Source: Palsa-892 sp963751615
Lineage (GTDB): Bacteria > Pseudomonadota > Alphaproteobacteria > Rhizobiales > Xanthobacteraceae
Assembly: GCA_963751615.1 (NCBI GenBank)
Contig: CAVVVG010000006.1
Coordinates: forward strand, 248,001 to 312,000
Length of the DNA: 64,000 nucleotides
Direction of reading: 5' to 3'
The notes below the pieces were generated by a model. The model did not search any database and was not told the DNA's origin. It saw only the letters and a list, made by a program, of their open reading frames with translations. A program made the translations under genes and the position numbers. Shown in pieces: positions 44,120-51,697 of the stretch. Every line of letters begins with the position of its first letter. The first letter of the stretch is position 1.

Positions 44120-44149
44120 AGTCTTTTCAAAACTTCTACAGTCTTTTCA
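44120..44149. promoter_or_regulatory. Direct repeats upstream of bamA
   Basis: On the minus strand TGAAAAGACT occurs twice, at 44140-44149 and 44120-44129, exactly 20 bases apart, about 85-115 bases upstream of the bamA start. Direct repeats at helical spacing are typical of response-regulator sites. TTGAAA overlapping the downstream repeat could also serve as a -35 element. The regulator is unknown. The whole bamA-rseP gap (44036-44362, 327 bases) holds no other feature I can support. Confidence 0.4.
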
Positions 44150-44362
44150 GGCACTTGCAAACGCCCCGCCATCCTGTCCAAGCATTATATCTCTCAGCGG
44201 CATTCGCCGCTTCGAAATAGACCAAATTGCCCCAGCATTCCAAGCACAAGCTCCCTGCCCTCTTAGAGGAGCCACAGCTTGACTCGGATCAGTTTCGGAA
44301 TGATTGCCGATAAGTCAGGGCGAAAATGGGTCGGAATCCAGGCCTTCCACCCTTAGGCGGCA

Positions 44363-45496
44363 TTAGAGCGCAGCAAGATGAACGATATCGTTCCATGTGG
44401 CCACGATCATCAGCATGATCACTAGGGCTAAGCCAATTCGGAAACCTAATTCCTGTGCTCGTTCACTCAGTGGTCGCCCACGCAAAGCCTCAATACCATA
44501 GAACAAAAGGTGTCCGCCATCGAGCAGTGGTACGGGAAAAAAATTCAGCAACCCGATCGAGACAGACAATACAGCCGTAAGATGCATTAGGGCAGTAAAT
44601 CCCACGGACGCCACCTGTCCCGAGACCTGCGCGATGCGTAACGGGCCCCCCAGTTGATCGGCGGATTCCCGACCGGTGATGATGCCGCCGATATACGACA
44701 TCGTGCGGGCTACAACGTACCATGTCTCAGTTGCGCCCAAACCTACTGCCGCAACTGGCCCTACTGGCTGCGGCGCATCCATGACACCTGTGATGCCCAA
44801 ACGCCCAAGTTTGAAAACATTGCCGAAGCGATCCTTGTGTTCCTCTAAAGAGGGCGTCGCTTTCAAGGTGATAAATTTGCCTTCTCGATCGACGACGAAT
44901 TCGAGTAATTCGCCAGGGCTTACACTCACGATCCGCTGCATATCGGAAAAGGTTTCAACCTTTTGCCCGTCGATGGTGAGGACGAGATCGCCTGCTTTGA
45001 ATCCTGCGGCTTCAGCGGCGCTCGCCGGAGCAATGCTGTTGACCCGGGCCGGACTTGCTTGCTTGCCGTAAAACATGAAAATGCCAGCGAAAATCGCAAT
45101 CGAAAGGATAAAATTCGCAATCGGACCGGCCGCAACAACCGCCGCCCGTTGGCCAACCGGTTTATGGAAGAATGAAACTTTTCGTTCGCTTTCGCTCATC
45201 TTAGAGAGCGCTGCAGCGTCCGGCGTGCTCGCGACACTATCGTCGCCGTGAAAACGAACGTAGCCACCCAGCGGGATCGCCGCGACACGCCAACGTGTGC
45301 CATGACGATCGTTGAACCCAAAAAGTTCGGGACCAAATCCAACGGCAAACGCATCAATCTTTACGCCACATCGGCGCGCAATCCAAAAATGGCCGAGTTC
45401 ATGAAAAAAAACGACAATGGTGAGGACAAACAGGAATGGGAGCAAATAGCTGAGAAACGAGCCGCCCCACGACCCCAAAAACGAGAAAAAATCCAT
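44363..45496 (-). CDS. rseP: Site-2 protease RseP (MmpA-like)
   Basis: Intramembrane zinc metalloprotease, 377 residues. The HExxH motif is at 32-36 (FFHELGHF) in the first helix, a PDZ domain at about 125-215 (GFKAGDLVLTIDGQKVETF), and the second catalytic motif NFFPVPLLDGGHLL in the C-terminal helices. It cleaves membrane-bound anti-sigma factors or signal-peptide remnants (family knowledge). ATG 45496 has AAGGA 7 bases upstream; two in-frame GTG codons just before it are less likely. It sits between dxr and bamA in the conserved order. Confidence 0.95.
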   Translation of the reverse strand: MDFFSFLGSWGGSFLSYLLPFLFVLTIVVFFHELGHFWIARRCGVKIDAFAVGFGPELFGFNDRHGTRWRVAAIPLGGYVRFHGDDSVASTPDAAALSKMSESERKVSFFHKPVGQRAAVVAAGPIANFILSIAIFAGIFMFYGKQASPARVNSIAPASAAEAAGFKAGDLVLTIDGQKVETFSDMQRIVSVSPGELLEFVVDREGKFITLKATPSLEEHKDRFGNVFKLGRLGITGVMDAPQPVGPVAAVGLGATETWYVVARTMSYIGGIITGRESADQLGGPLRIAQVSGQVASVGFTALMHLTAVLSVSIGLLNFFPVPLLDGGHLLFYGIEALRGRPLSERAQELGFRIGLALVIMLMIVATWNDIVHLAAL

Positions 45497-45525
45497 CACC
45501 ACATCCTTTCCGAATTGTTACCTAC

Positions 45526-46725
45526 CTAGGATGCCTTTGCGGCGAATTGAGGCAAGAGGGCGCGGGCTATACTTCTGCCAATATGGTCAACAGCAAGAGC
45601 CTCATCTAGGGTTGCAGGCTCCTTGAGGCCTTCGGGAACAGACCGCTCCAAGGCCGCCCCGACAAGACCTGCGATGTCGGTAAACCCGATGCGGCGGGCC
45701 AGAAAGGCTTCCACGGCGATTTCATTGGCCGCATTAAGCACGGTGGGCGCGCCCTCACCAGCTTCAAGCGCGGACCGTGCGAGCCTTAACGCCGGAAACC
45801 GGACCAAATCCGGGGTTTCAAAGCTCAGTGTTCCTAGCTTGGCAAGGTTAAGTTTTGGCGCCCCCCAAGCGATACGTCTCGGCCAGCCGAGACAATAGGC
45901 AATGGGAACCCGCATATCCGGAACAGACATTCCCGCAACTACACTGCCATCGCTATATGAAACAAGCGCGTGTACAACCGATTGCGGATGAACAAGAACA
46001 TCGATCCGCTCAGCCGCCAGCCCAAACAGGTGATGGGCTTCAATGAGCTCCAATCCCTTATTCATGAGCGTCGCGGAGTCGACGCTGATTTTTGCTCCCA
46101 TGCTCCACGTCGGATGACGGAGCGCATCTTCCGGCACGACGCGTCCAAGTTTTTCTGTCGCAAGACTCCGAAACGGACCGCCTGACGCGGTCAATATAAT
46201 TTGTTCAACTCCGTCCCCTGGACCTGATGTCAAAAGCTGAAAGAGCGCGTTGTGCTCGGAATCGACAGGCAGCACTATGGCCCCAGCCAATTTTGCGGTC
46301 GACATGAATAGATTTCCCGCCGAAACGAGGCATTCCTTATTGGCAAGCGCCACGCGCCGCTTCGCTTGAAGCGCAGCGATGGTTGGCTCGAGTCCTGCAG
46401 CGCCCGAAATTGCGGCCACGACAACATCTGCGCTAAGAGTTGCCGCTTCGATCAAGCCCTTACGGCCAGCGGCAACCTTGACACCCGTGCCCCCAAGGGC
46501 TTCCGATAAAAAGCCATACAATTCTTCATCGGCAATGACGGCAAGATCTGGTCGATATTCGCGCGCGAGCTCTGCAAGTCGCTTTACATTTTTGCCAGCA
46601 GCCAAGGCAACAATTTTATAGCGCTCGGGGTCGCGCCTGACGAGATCGAGACAGCTTGTTCCGACGGAGCCTGTCGCGCCTAGCACGGTCACAGAAATTT
46701 TTTTTCCGATGCCCAAGCTTACCAT
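45526..46725 (-). CDS. dxr: 1-deoxy-D-xylulose 5-phosphate reductoisomerase
   Basis: 399 residues, second step of the MEP pathway. It shows NADPH-binding VLGATGSVGTSCLDLV, ALANKECLVSAG, the metal and substrate site PVDSEHNALFQ, ASGGPFR, HPTWSMGAKISVDSATLMNK, and GLELIEAHHLF. It overlaps the cdsA stop by 7 bases. With ispDF and uppS it covers much of the route to undecaprenyl phosphate. Confidence 0.96.
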   Translation of the reverse strand: MVSLGIGKKISVTVLGATGSVGTSCLDLVRRDPERYKIVALAAGKNVKRLAELAREYRPDLAVIADEELYGFLSEALGGTGVKVAAGRKGLIEAATLSADVVVAAISGAAGLEPTIAALQAKRRVALANKECLVSAGNLFMSTAKLAGAIVLPVDSEHNALFQLLTSGPGDGVEQIILTASGGPFRSLATEKLGRVVPEDALRHPTWSMGAKISVDSATLMNKGLELIEAHHLFGLAAERIDVLVHPQSVVHALVSYSDGSVVAGMSVPDMRVPIAYCLGWPRRIAWGAPKLNLAKLGTLSFETPDLVRFPALRLARSALEAGEGAPTVLNAANEIAVEAFLARRIGFTDIAGLVGAALERSVPEGLKEPATLDEALAVDHIGRSIARALLPQFAAKAS

Positions 46726-47408
46726 GCAAGTAATCCCTCAGCGGGCGCATTAGCTGCTCTCACCACACCGATCAGTAGCGCAATTGAAGACGCCGCAACC
46801 AGCGAGTCACAACGATCCATGGCTCCGCCATGACCAGGTATAAGCTGACTTAAATCTTTAACACCGAAATGCCGCTTTATCCCGGACTCCATTAGATCAC
46901 CGAGCTGCGCAGCAATCACAATAATGAAAGCGATGATGAAGTGAAAAATATTTAACTCGAGACCGACAGACCAGATAACGGTTAATCCAGCGACAACGCC
47001 CGCAGCAGTTCCGGCGATTGCTCCCGACCAGGTTTTGTTAGGACTAACAGAACGCCAAAGCTTTGGCCCGCCGAAGGCGCGACCAGTAAAATAGGCCACG
47101 ATATCAGCGCTCCATATGATAGCGAAGAGCCAAAAAATCGCGAAAAGACCGTATGAGGTAATTCGCAGCCAAGTCATCGCAAGCAGGAAGACTCCCGCGT
47201 AGAGCAATCCCAGCACGAGCCATGTCGGACGATAAGACGACATCCGGACCCATTCCCAGAAAATTACGGCGGAGGCCGCTCCCCAAAACAAGACAAAGAT
47301 GCTGCCTCCGTACCAAGTCACGGCAATGGCAATGGCCGCGAGCACAACGGAAGAAATCACACGAAGACGAAGTTCACCGGAAGCGGTCCTCTTTATTGAT
47401 CGTATCAT
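46719..47408 (-). CDS. cdsA: Phosphatidate cytidylyltransferase
   Basis: About 229 residues with six or more membrane helices. The CDP-diglyceride synthase signature is intact: SPNKTWSGAIAG and, near the C-terminus, LGDLMESGIKRHFGVKDLS, LIPGHGGAMDRCDSL. It makes CDP-diacylglycerol from CTP and phosphatidic acid. ATG 47408 is used; an in-frame TTG at 47423 would add five residues. It is shorter than E. coli CdsA, as is usual in this group. Confidence 0.94.
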   Translation of the reverse strand: MIRSIKRTASGELRLRVISSVVLAAIAIAVTWYGGSIFVLFWGAASAVIFWEWVRMSSYRPTWLVLGLLYAGVFLLAMTWLRITSYGLFAIFWLFAIIWSADIVAYFTGRAFGGPKLWRSVSPNKTWSGAIAGTAAGVVAGLTVIWSVGLELNIFHFIIAFIIVIAAQLGDLMESGIKRHFGVKDLSQLIPGHGGAMDRCDSLVAASSIALLIGVVRAANAPAEGLLAW

Positions 47409-47433
47409 CGCGGACCCGCCCAACCCATTCTAT

Positions 47434-48180
47434 TCAGGAGGCTGTGCGGGCGGTCACCCCGCCAAATCGGCGTTCACGCCGACGATATTCAGCAATGGCT
47501 TCTTCTAGCGCAGCCCGATCAAAATCGGGCCAATAAATCGGCAAGAATATGAATTCTGCGTATGCGGTCTGCCAGAGGAGAAAATTCGAAATCCGCTGTT
47601 CGCCGCTTGTGCGAATGACCAGATCCGGGTCGGGAAGATCCACGGTATCGAGCTGTAACTCAATCGCCGCCATGTCAATCTTCTCCGGGACTATTTTTCC
47701 TGCCACCGCATCAGCGGCAAGCTTGCGCGCGGCCCGAGTAATCTCTTGCCGCCCACCATAATTGAAGGCGACGACCAACTGTGTGCCACTGTTCTTTTTG
47801 GTGAGTTCTTCCGCCTCCTTAATAAGCGAAAGAATTTCTGGGTCGAGGCCCGCGCGCTCGCCAATCACACGCACGCGCACGTTGCTCGCATGTAGTTCGG
47901 CGAGGTCTTTACGGATAAAGAGCTTGAGCAGGCCCATAAGATCGCTGATCTCATCCGCTGGACGGGACCAGTTTTCGGCGCTGAAACTGTAGATCGTAAG
48001 GACTTTAACCCCAATTTCTCCCGCAGCACGAACCGTGCGGCGAAGTGCTTCTACGCCGCGCCGATGACCTTCTCGACGAGGTAATCCGCGTGCCGACGCC
48101 CAACGCCCATTGCCGTCCATGATTATCGCGACGTGCACGGGCAGGTCGGGCAAAGGCGTGAGTTGGGAGGGAGTGAGCAT
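47434..48180 (-). CDS. uppS: Undecaprenyl diphosphate synthase
   Basis: 247-residue cis-prenyltransferase. Catalytic Asp22 is in AIIMDGNGRWA; HRRGVEALRRTVRAA, YSFSAENWSRP, FNYGGRQEI and the C-terminal DLVIRTSGEQRISNFLLWQ are conserved. It builds the C55 carrier for peptidoglycan and O-antigen. ATG 48180 gives the family length; a longer frame to 48315 would overlap frr. It lies 10 bases downstream of frr. Confidence 0.95.
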   Translation of the reverse strand: MLTPSQLTPLPDLPVHVAIIMDGNGRWASARGLPRREGHRRGVEALRRTVRAAGEIGVKVLTIYSFSAENWSRPADEISDLMGLLKLFIRKDLAELHASNVRVRVIGERAGLDPEILSLIKEAEELTKKNSGTQLVVAFNYGGRQEITRAARKLAADAVAGKIVPEKIDMAAIELQLDTVDLPDPDLVIRTSGEQRISNFLLWQTAYAEFIFLPIYWPDFDRAALEEAIAEYRRRERRFGGVTARTAS

Positions 48181-48190
48181 ACCGGGATCG

Positions 48191-48754
48191 TCAAACCGAC
48201 ATGATTTCTTTTTCTTTGTGAGCCAGAAGTTGATCGACTTCCCCAATTGATTGGTCCGTCGCCTTCTGAACTTCACCCTCGTGGCGCTTGATTTCGTCTT
48301 CGCTGACGTGACCATCTTTTTGTAGCTTCTTCAGTAGGTCAAGACCGTCCCGGCGAACATGACGGACGGCGACCCGCGCAGCCTCAGCGTATTTATGCGC
48401 TACTTTAACCAATTCTTGCCGGCGCTCCTGATTGAGTTCGGGAATTCGCACGCGTACGGTAGTGCCTTCTGTCGATGGATTCAGACCCAGATTGGAATCG
48501 CGGATCGCTTTTTCGACGGCCTTTACTACCGAATGATCCCACACTTGAATCGAAATCAGGCGCGGTTCTGGCACGCTCACTGTGGCGACCTGATTCATAG
48601 GCATATGCGAGCCGTAAGCCTCGACCTGGATCGGTTCAACCAAGCTCGGCGATGCACGACCAGTGCGCAAACCGCCTAGTTCGGTTTTCAAAACAGCCAG
48701 AGAACTATGCATACGGCGTTTGATATCAGCGAGATCGAACGGTCCCGGTTTCAT
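48191..48754 (-). CDS. frr: Ribosome recycling factor
   Basis: 187 residues of the two-domain RRF fold: LRTGRASPSLVEPIQVEAYG, TVSVPEPRLISIQVWD, AIRDSNLGLNPSTEGTTVRV, RIPELNQERRQELVKVAHKY and the helical KKLQKDGHVSEDEIKR. It splits post-termination ribosomes with EF-G. A good GAGGTGG ribosome site precedes ATG 48754. It is 52 bases from pyrH. Confidence 0.97.
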   Translation of the reverse strand: MKPGPFDLADIKRRMHSSLAVLKTELGGLRTGRASPSLVEPIQVEAYGSHMPMNQVATVSVPEPRLISIQVWDHSVVKAVEKAIRDSNLGLNPSTEGTTVRVRIPELNQERRQELVKVAHKYAEAARVAVRHVRRDGLDLLKKLQKDGHVSEDEIKRHEGEVQKATDQSIGEVDQLLAHKEKEIMSV

Positions 48755-48806
48755 GTTCCACCTCTAATTTCGGTCATTGGCGGCACGTTTCGACGACAGT
48801 ACCTGT

Positions 48807-49523
48807 TCACGGCACAACCGTCGTAGATTTTCCCTCGCCCTTCACAGCCGAGGTAATGGACCCCTTTTCACGCATAGAAAATACGATGATGGGCAAGCGC
48901 GCATCGCGAGCAAGCGCGAATGCTGCCGCATCCATGACTTTTAAATCGCGCAAGAGTGCCTCATCGTGTGTAAGCTTGTCGAATCGCATAGCTTTGGGAT
49001 TCCTCCTGGGATCATCGTCATAAATGCCATCGACATTCGTCGCTTTAAAAATCGCGTCGCATTTTAACTCTGCAGCACGCAGGGCCGCACCCGTATCGGT
49101 CGTGAAATAGGGATTGCCGGTTCCTCCACCGAGCACTACGACATGTCCGGCCCTCAAATGGCGGCGACCACGCTGACGCGAATAGGGTTCACAAATGGTC
49201 GACATTGGAACTCCGGAAAGCGTGCGGACTGTCGCCCCCGCCTTTTTGATTGCATCTTCAAGTGCAAGCGAATTGATCACGGTCCCGAGCATACCCATGG
49301 CGTCAGCGGTTACGCGCTCAATGCCAGTCTCGGCAAGCATCGCACCCCGCACAAAGTTCCCTGCGCCGACCATGACGGCAATTTCAACACCGAGTTTTTT
49401 GACACCGGCAAGATCGTCGGCAATTCGCTTGAGCGTGGGCGCATGCAAACCATGCGTTTCGGCGCCCATAAGCGCTTCACCGGAAACCTTAACGAGAACA
49501 CGCTTGTAAAGGGGCTTTGTCAT
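48807..49523 (-). CDS. pyrH: UMP kinase
   Basis: 238-residue amino-acid-kinase fold protein: VLVKVSGEALMG, VMVGAGNFVRGAM, ERVTADAMGMLGTVINSLAL, VVLGGGTGNPYFTTDTGAALRA, KATNVDGIYDDDPR and MDAAAFALARDARLPIIVF. It phosphorylates UMP to UDP, feeding PyrG and UDP-sugar synthesis for the lpx enzymes. It is in the rpsB-tsf-pyrH-frr order common to most bacteria. Confidence 0.97.
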   Translation of the reverse strand: MTKPLYKRVLVKVSGEALMGAETHGLHAPTLKRIADDLAGVKKLGVEIAVMVGAGNFVRGAMLAETGIERVTADAMGMLGTVINSLALEDAIKKAGATVRTLSGVPMSTICEPYSRQRGRRHLRAGHVVVLGGGTGNPYFTTDTGAALRAAELKCDAIFKATNVDGIYDDDPRRNPKAMRFDKLTHDEALLRDLKVMDAAAFALARDARLPIIVFSMREKGSITSAVKGEGKSTTVVP

Positions 49524-49544
49524 TCGATCCGCCCCCGCCTTGGA

Positions 49545-50468
49545 TTAGCTCGGCCGTGCTGCGGCAGCCACCTCGGCGGCGAAATCCTGCTCTTGCTTAT
49601 CTACACCTTCACCTAGCGCAAACCGAACGAATCCCTTGATCGTGATCGCGTGACCAAACTTTCCTTCGGCTTCTTTCACCGCCTGTGCAACCGATTTTGC
49701 CGGGTCATGCACATAAGCCTGTTCAAGCAGCGTCACTTCCTTAAAGAAAGTCTTCAAGCCGCTTTCGACGATCTTTTCGATCACATTCGCGGACTTGCCG
49801 GAGGCGCGTGCTTTCTCCGAAAGTACATCTCTCTCGCGCGCGAGAGTCTTCTCGTCAATGCCTTTGGCTTCTACGGCCGCTGGATTAGTTGCCGCAACAT
49901 GCATCGCTACCATCCGCCCGAAAATCGAGAGCTCTTTCGGTTCCGCTTTGGACTCAAGCGCGACAAGAACGCCGATCTTGCCTAAACCGTCAATGACGGA
50001 GCTATGCGTATAAGTGCCGATGGCACCGTTCGCAACAGAAAGCTCCGCGGCACGGCGAAGCGTCATGTTCTCTCCAATTGTTGCAATCGCGCTCGCGATT
50101 GCTTCTTCGATCGTTGTTTTGCCGGCTTTCGCTTTTTTGATTTTTTCGATTTCGACACCGTTATGCAGCGCTGCTTCGGCAATTAGCTTTACCAATCCCT
50201 GAAACTGTTCATTCCGGGCGACGAAGTCAGTCTCAGAATTTACCTCAACGACGACACCCTTCGTGCCCTCAACAACAATACCCACGAGACCTTCGGCGGC
50301 GACTCGACCTGCTTTTTTTGCCGCCTTCGCAAGACCCTTTTTCCGAAGCCAGTCGACAGCAGCCTCAAGGTCACCCTTAGTTTCATTCAGGGCGACCTTG
50401 CAGTCCATCATGCCGACGCCGGTTTTTTCGCGTAATTCCTTCACCAGGCTCGCGGTGATTTCGGCCAT
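49545..50468 (-). CDS. tsf: Elongation factor Ts
   Basis: 307 residues. The N-terminal ITASLVKELREKTGVGMMDC and KVALNETKGDLEAAVDWLR, the core VNSETDFVARNEQF, and MHVAATNPAAV are present. It is the nucleotide-exchange factor for EF-Tu. It begins 3 bases after the rpsB stop, so translation is coupled. Confidence 0.97.
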   Translation of the reverse strand: MAEITASLVKELREKTGVGMMDCKVALNETKGDLEAAVDWLRKKGLAKAAKKAGRVAAEGLVGIVVEGTKGVVVEVNSETDFVARNEQFQGLVKLIAEAALHNGVEIEKIKKAKAGKTTIEEAIASAIATIGENMTLRRAAELSVANGAIGTYTHSSVIDGLGKIGVLVALESKAEPKELSIFGRMVAMHVAATNPAAVEAKGIDEKTLARERDVLSEKARASGKSANVIEKIVESGLKTFFKEVTLLEQAYVHDPAKSVAQAVKEAEGKFGHAITIKGFVRFALGEGVDKQEQDFAAEVAAAARPS

Positions 50469-50471
50469 GAT

Positions 50472-51473
50472 TTACTCCATATCGGCCGAAAGCGTCTTGG
50501 CTTCCGCAATCCAAGTATCGACGCGACCCGGCAGACCTACTGTCTCACCAAGATGGTGGGCATCTTTTTTGTCGAGTCCCGCGATCTGCGAAAAATGAAA
50601 AAAGCCGAGATCGTTTAGTTGCTTCTCGATGACAGGGCTGACGTGGTGCAGCTTCTTGAGATCATCCGGCGCGCCGCGCGGTCCCGGTAGCGGTTCGAAC
50701 GTCTCCCATTCGGTCTTTTCCGGCGGCAATTCTTCGACAATTGGCTCTTCGACAGCTCCGATATCGATACCCGCCTGACCTTGCGCGCGCGAGATGCCGT
50801 CAATTACCGCCTTGGCAATAAGATCGCAATAAAGCGTTATGGCACGGCCCGCATCATCATTGCCCGGTATCGGGTATACTATGCCGTCAGGATCGGAATT
50901 CGTATCGACGATCGCCGCGACTGGAATATCAAGGCGTTTTGCCTCCTTGATCGCGATGTCTTCCTTATTGGTATCGATAACGAACACAAGGTCTGGAAGG
51001 CCTCCCATATCACGAATGCCGCCGAGCGATCGCTCGAGCTTATCCTTCTCGCGGGCGAGCGTGAGACGTTCCTTTTTAGTATAAGCGGCGCCCGTTTCAG
51101 ACGAGAGCATTTCCTCGATCTTTTTGAGCCGCGCAATGGAATTCGAAATCGTCTTCCAATTGGTCAACGTGCCACCGAGCCAGCGCGAATTCACAAAATA
51201 TTGCGCGCTACGTTTCGCCGCGTCCGCGATGACTTCCGACGCTTGCCGCTTGGTGCCAACGAATAGAATGCGGCCACCCTTCGCGACTGTATCGCTAACG
51301 GCTTCGAGTGCCTTATGCAGCAACGGCACAGTCTGCGCGAGATCGATAATGTGTATATTGTTGCGGGTGCCGAAGATGTAGGGAGCCATCTTCGGATTCC
51401 AACGATGGGCCTGATGGCCGAAATGAACGCCAGCTTCAAGCAGCTGGCGCATAGAATATTCGGGTATCGCCAT
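50472..51473 (-). CDS. rpsB: 30S ribosomal protein S2, extended form
   Basis: 333 residues, about 90 more than E. coli S2. The core has MRQLLEAGVHFGHQAHRWNP, FVGTKRQASEVIADAA, NSRWLGGTLTNWKTI and DIPVAAIVDTNSDPD. The C-terminal extension (about 255-333) contains a helix-hairpin-helix-like segment DDLKKLHHVSPVIEKQLNDL, as in other Hyphomicrobiales S2 proteins. GAGGAA precedes ATG 51473. It is transcribed from its own promoter downstream of dnaE. Confidence 0.97.
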   Translation of the reverse strand: MAIPEYSMRQLLEAGVHFGHQAHRWNPKMAPYIFGTRNNIHIIDLAQTVPLLHKALEAVSDTVAKGGRILFVGTKRQASEVIADAAKRSAQYFVNSRWLGGTLTNWKTISNSIARLKKIEEMLSSETGAAYTKKERLTLAREKDKLERSLGGIRDMGGLPDLVFVIDTNKEDIAIKEAKRLDIPVAAIVDTNSDPDGIVYPIPGNDDAGRAITLYCDLIAKAVIDGISRAQGQAGIDIGAVEEPIVEELPPEKTEWETFEPLPGPRGAPDDLKKLHHVSPVIEKQLNDLGFFHFSQIAGLDKKDAHHLGETVGLPGRVDTWIAEAKTLSADME

Positions 51474-51571
51474 GACTTCCTCTACCGGTTAGCCTCCGCG
51501 GACCGAGCCGGGCGTTTGCCCAGCACCGGATGCCGTCCTGTTTCCAAGCAAGCTAGTCCGCGTGCGTGATG
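51474..51571 (-). ncRNA. Possible structured rpsB leader
   Basis: The predicted 5' leader of rpsB contains a 7-bp long-range pairing (GTCCGCG at 51556-51562 with CGCGGAC at 51497-51503 on the plus strand) that encloses a GGGC-GTTT-GCCC hairpin at 51510-51521. The outer arm lies about 25 bases from the start codon. Ribosomal protein leaders often serve as autoregulatory sites. No known Rfam class is recognised. Confidence 0.35.
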
Positions 51572-51577
51572 GCGCGG

Positions 51578-51606
51578 CTTATAAGCGGTGAAGCGCGGGG
51601 AAGCAA
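51578..51606 (-). promoter_or_regulatory. rpsB promoter
   Basis: On the minus strand TTGCTT (complement of 51601-51606), a 17-base spacer and TATAAG (complement of 51578-51583) form a good sigma-70 promoter in the 224-base gap between dnaE and rpsB. Transcription would begin near 51571, giving a leader of about 100 bases. Confidence 0.6.
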
Positions 51607-51697
51607 GATAAACAGGCTAATTTCTTGCTGAAAAAAGCTCTGAGAACAACGGCGTAAATACCTGATACATAGCGTTTTTCTTGTATTTCTAAGGAGA

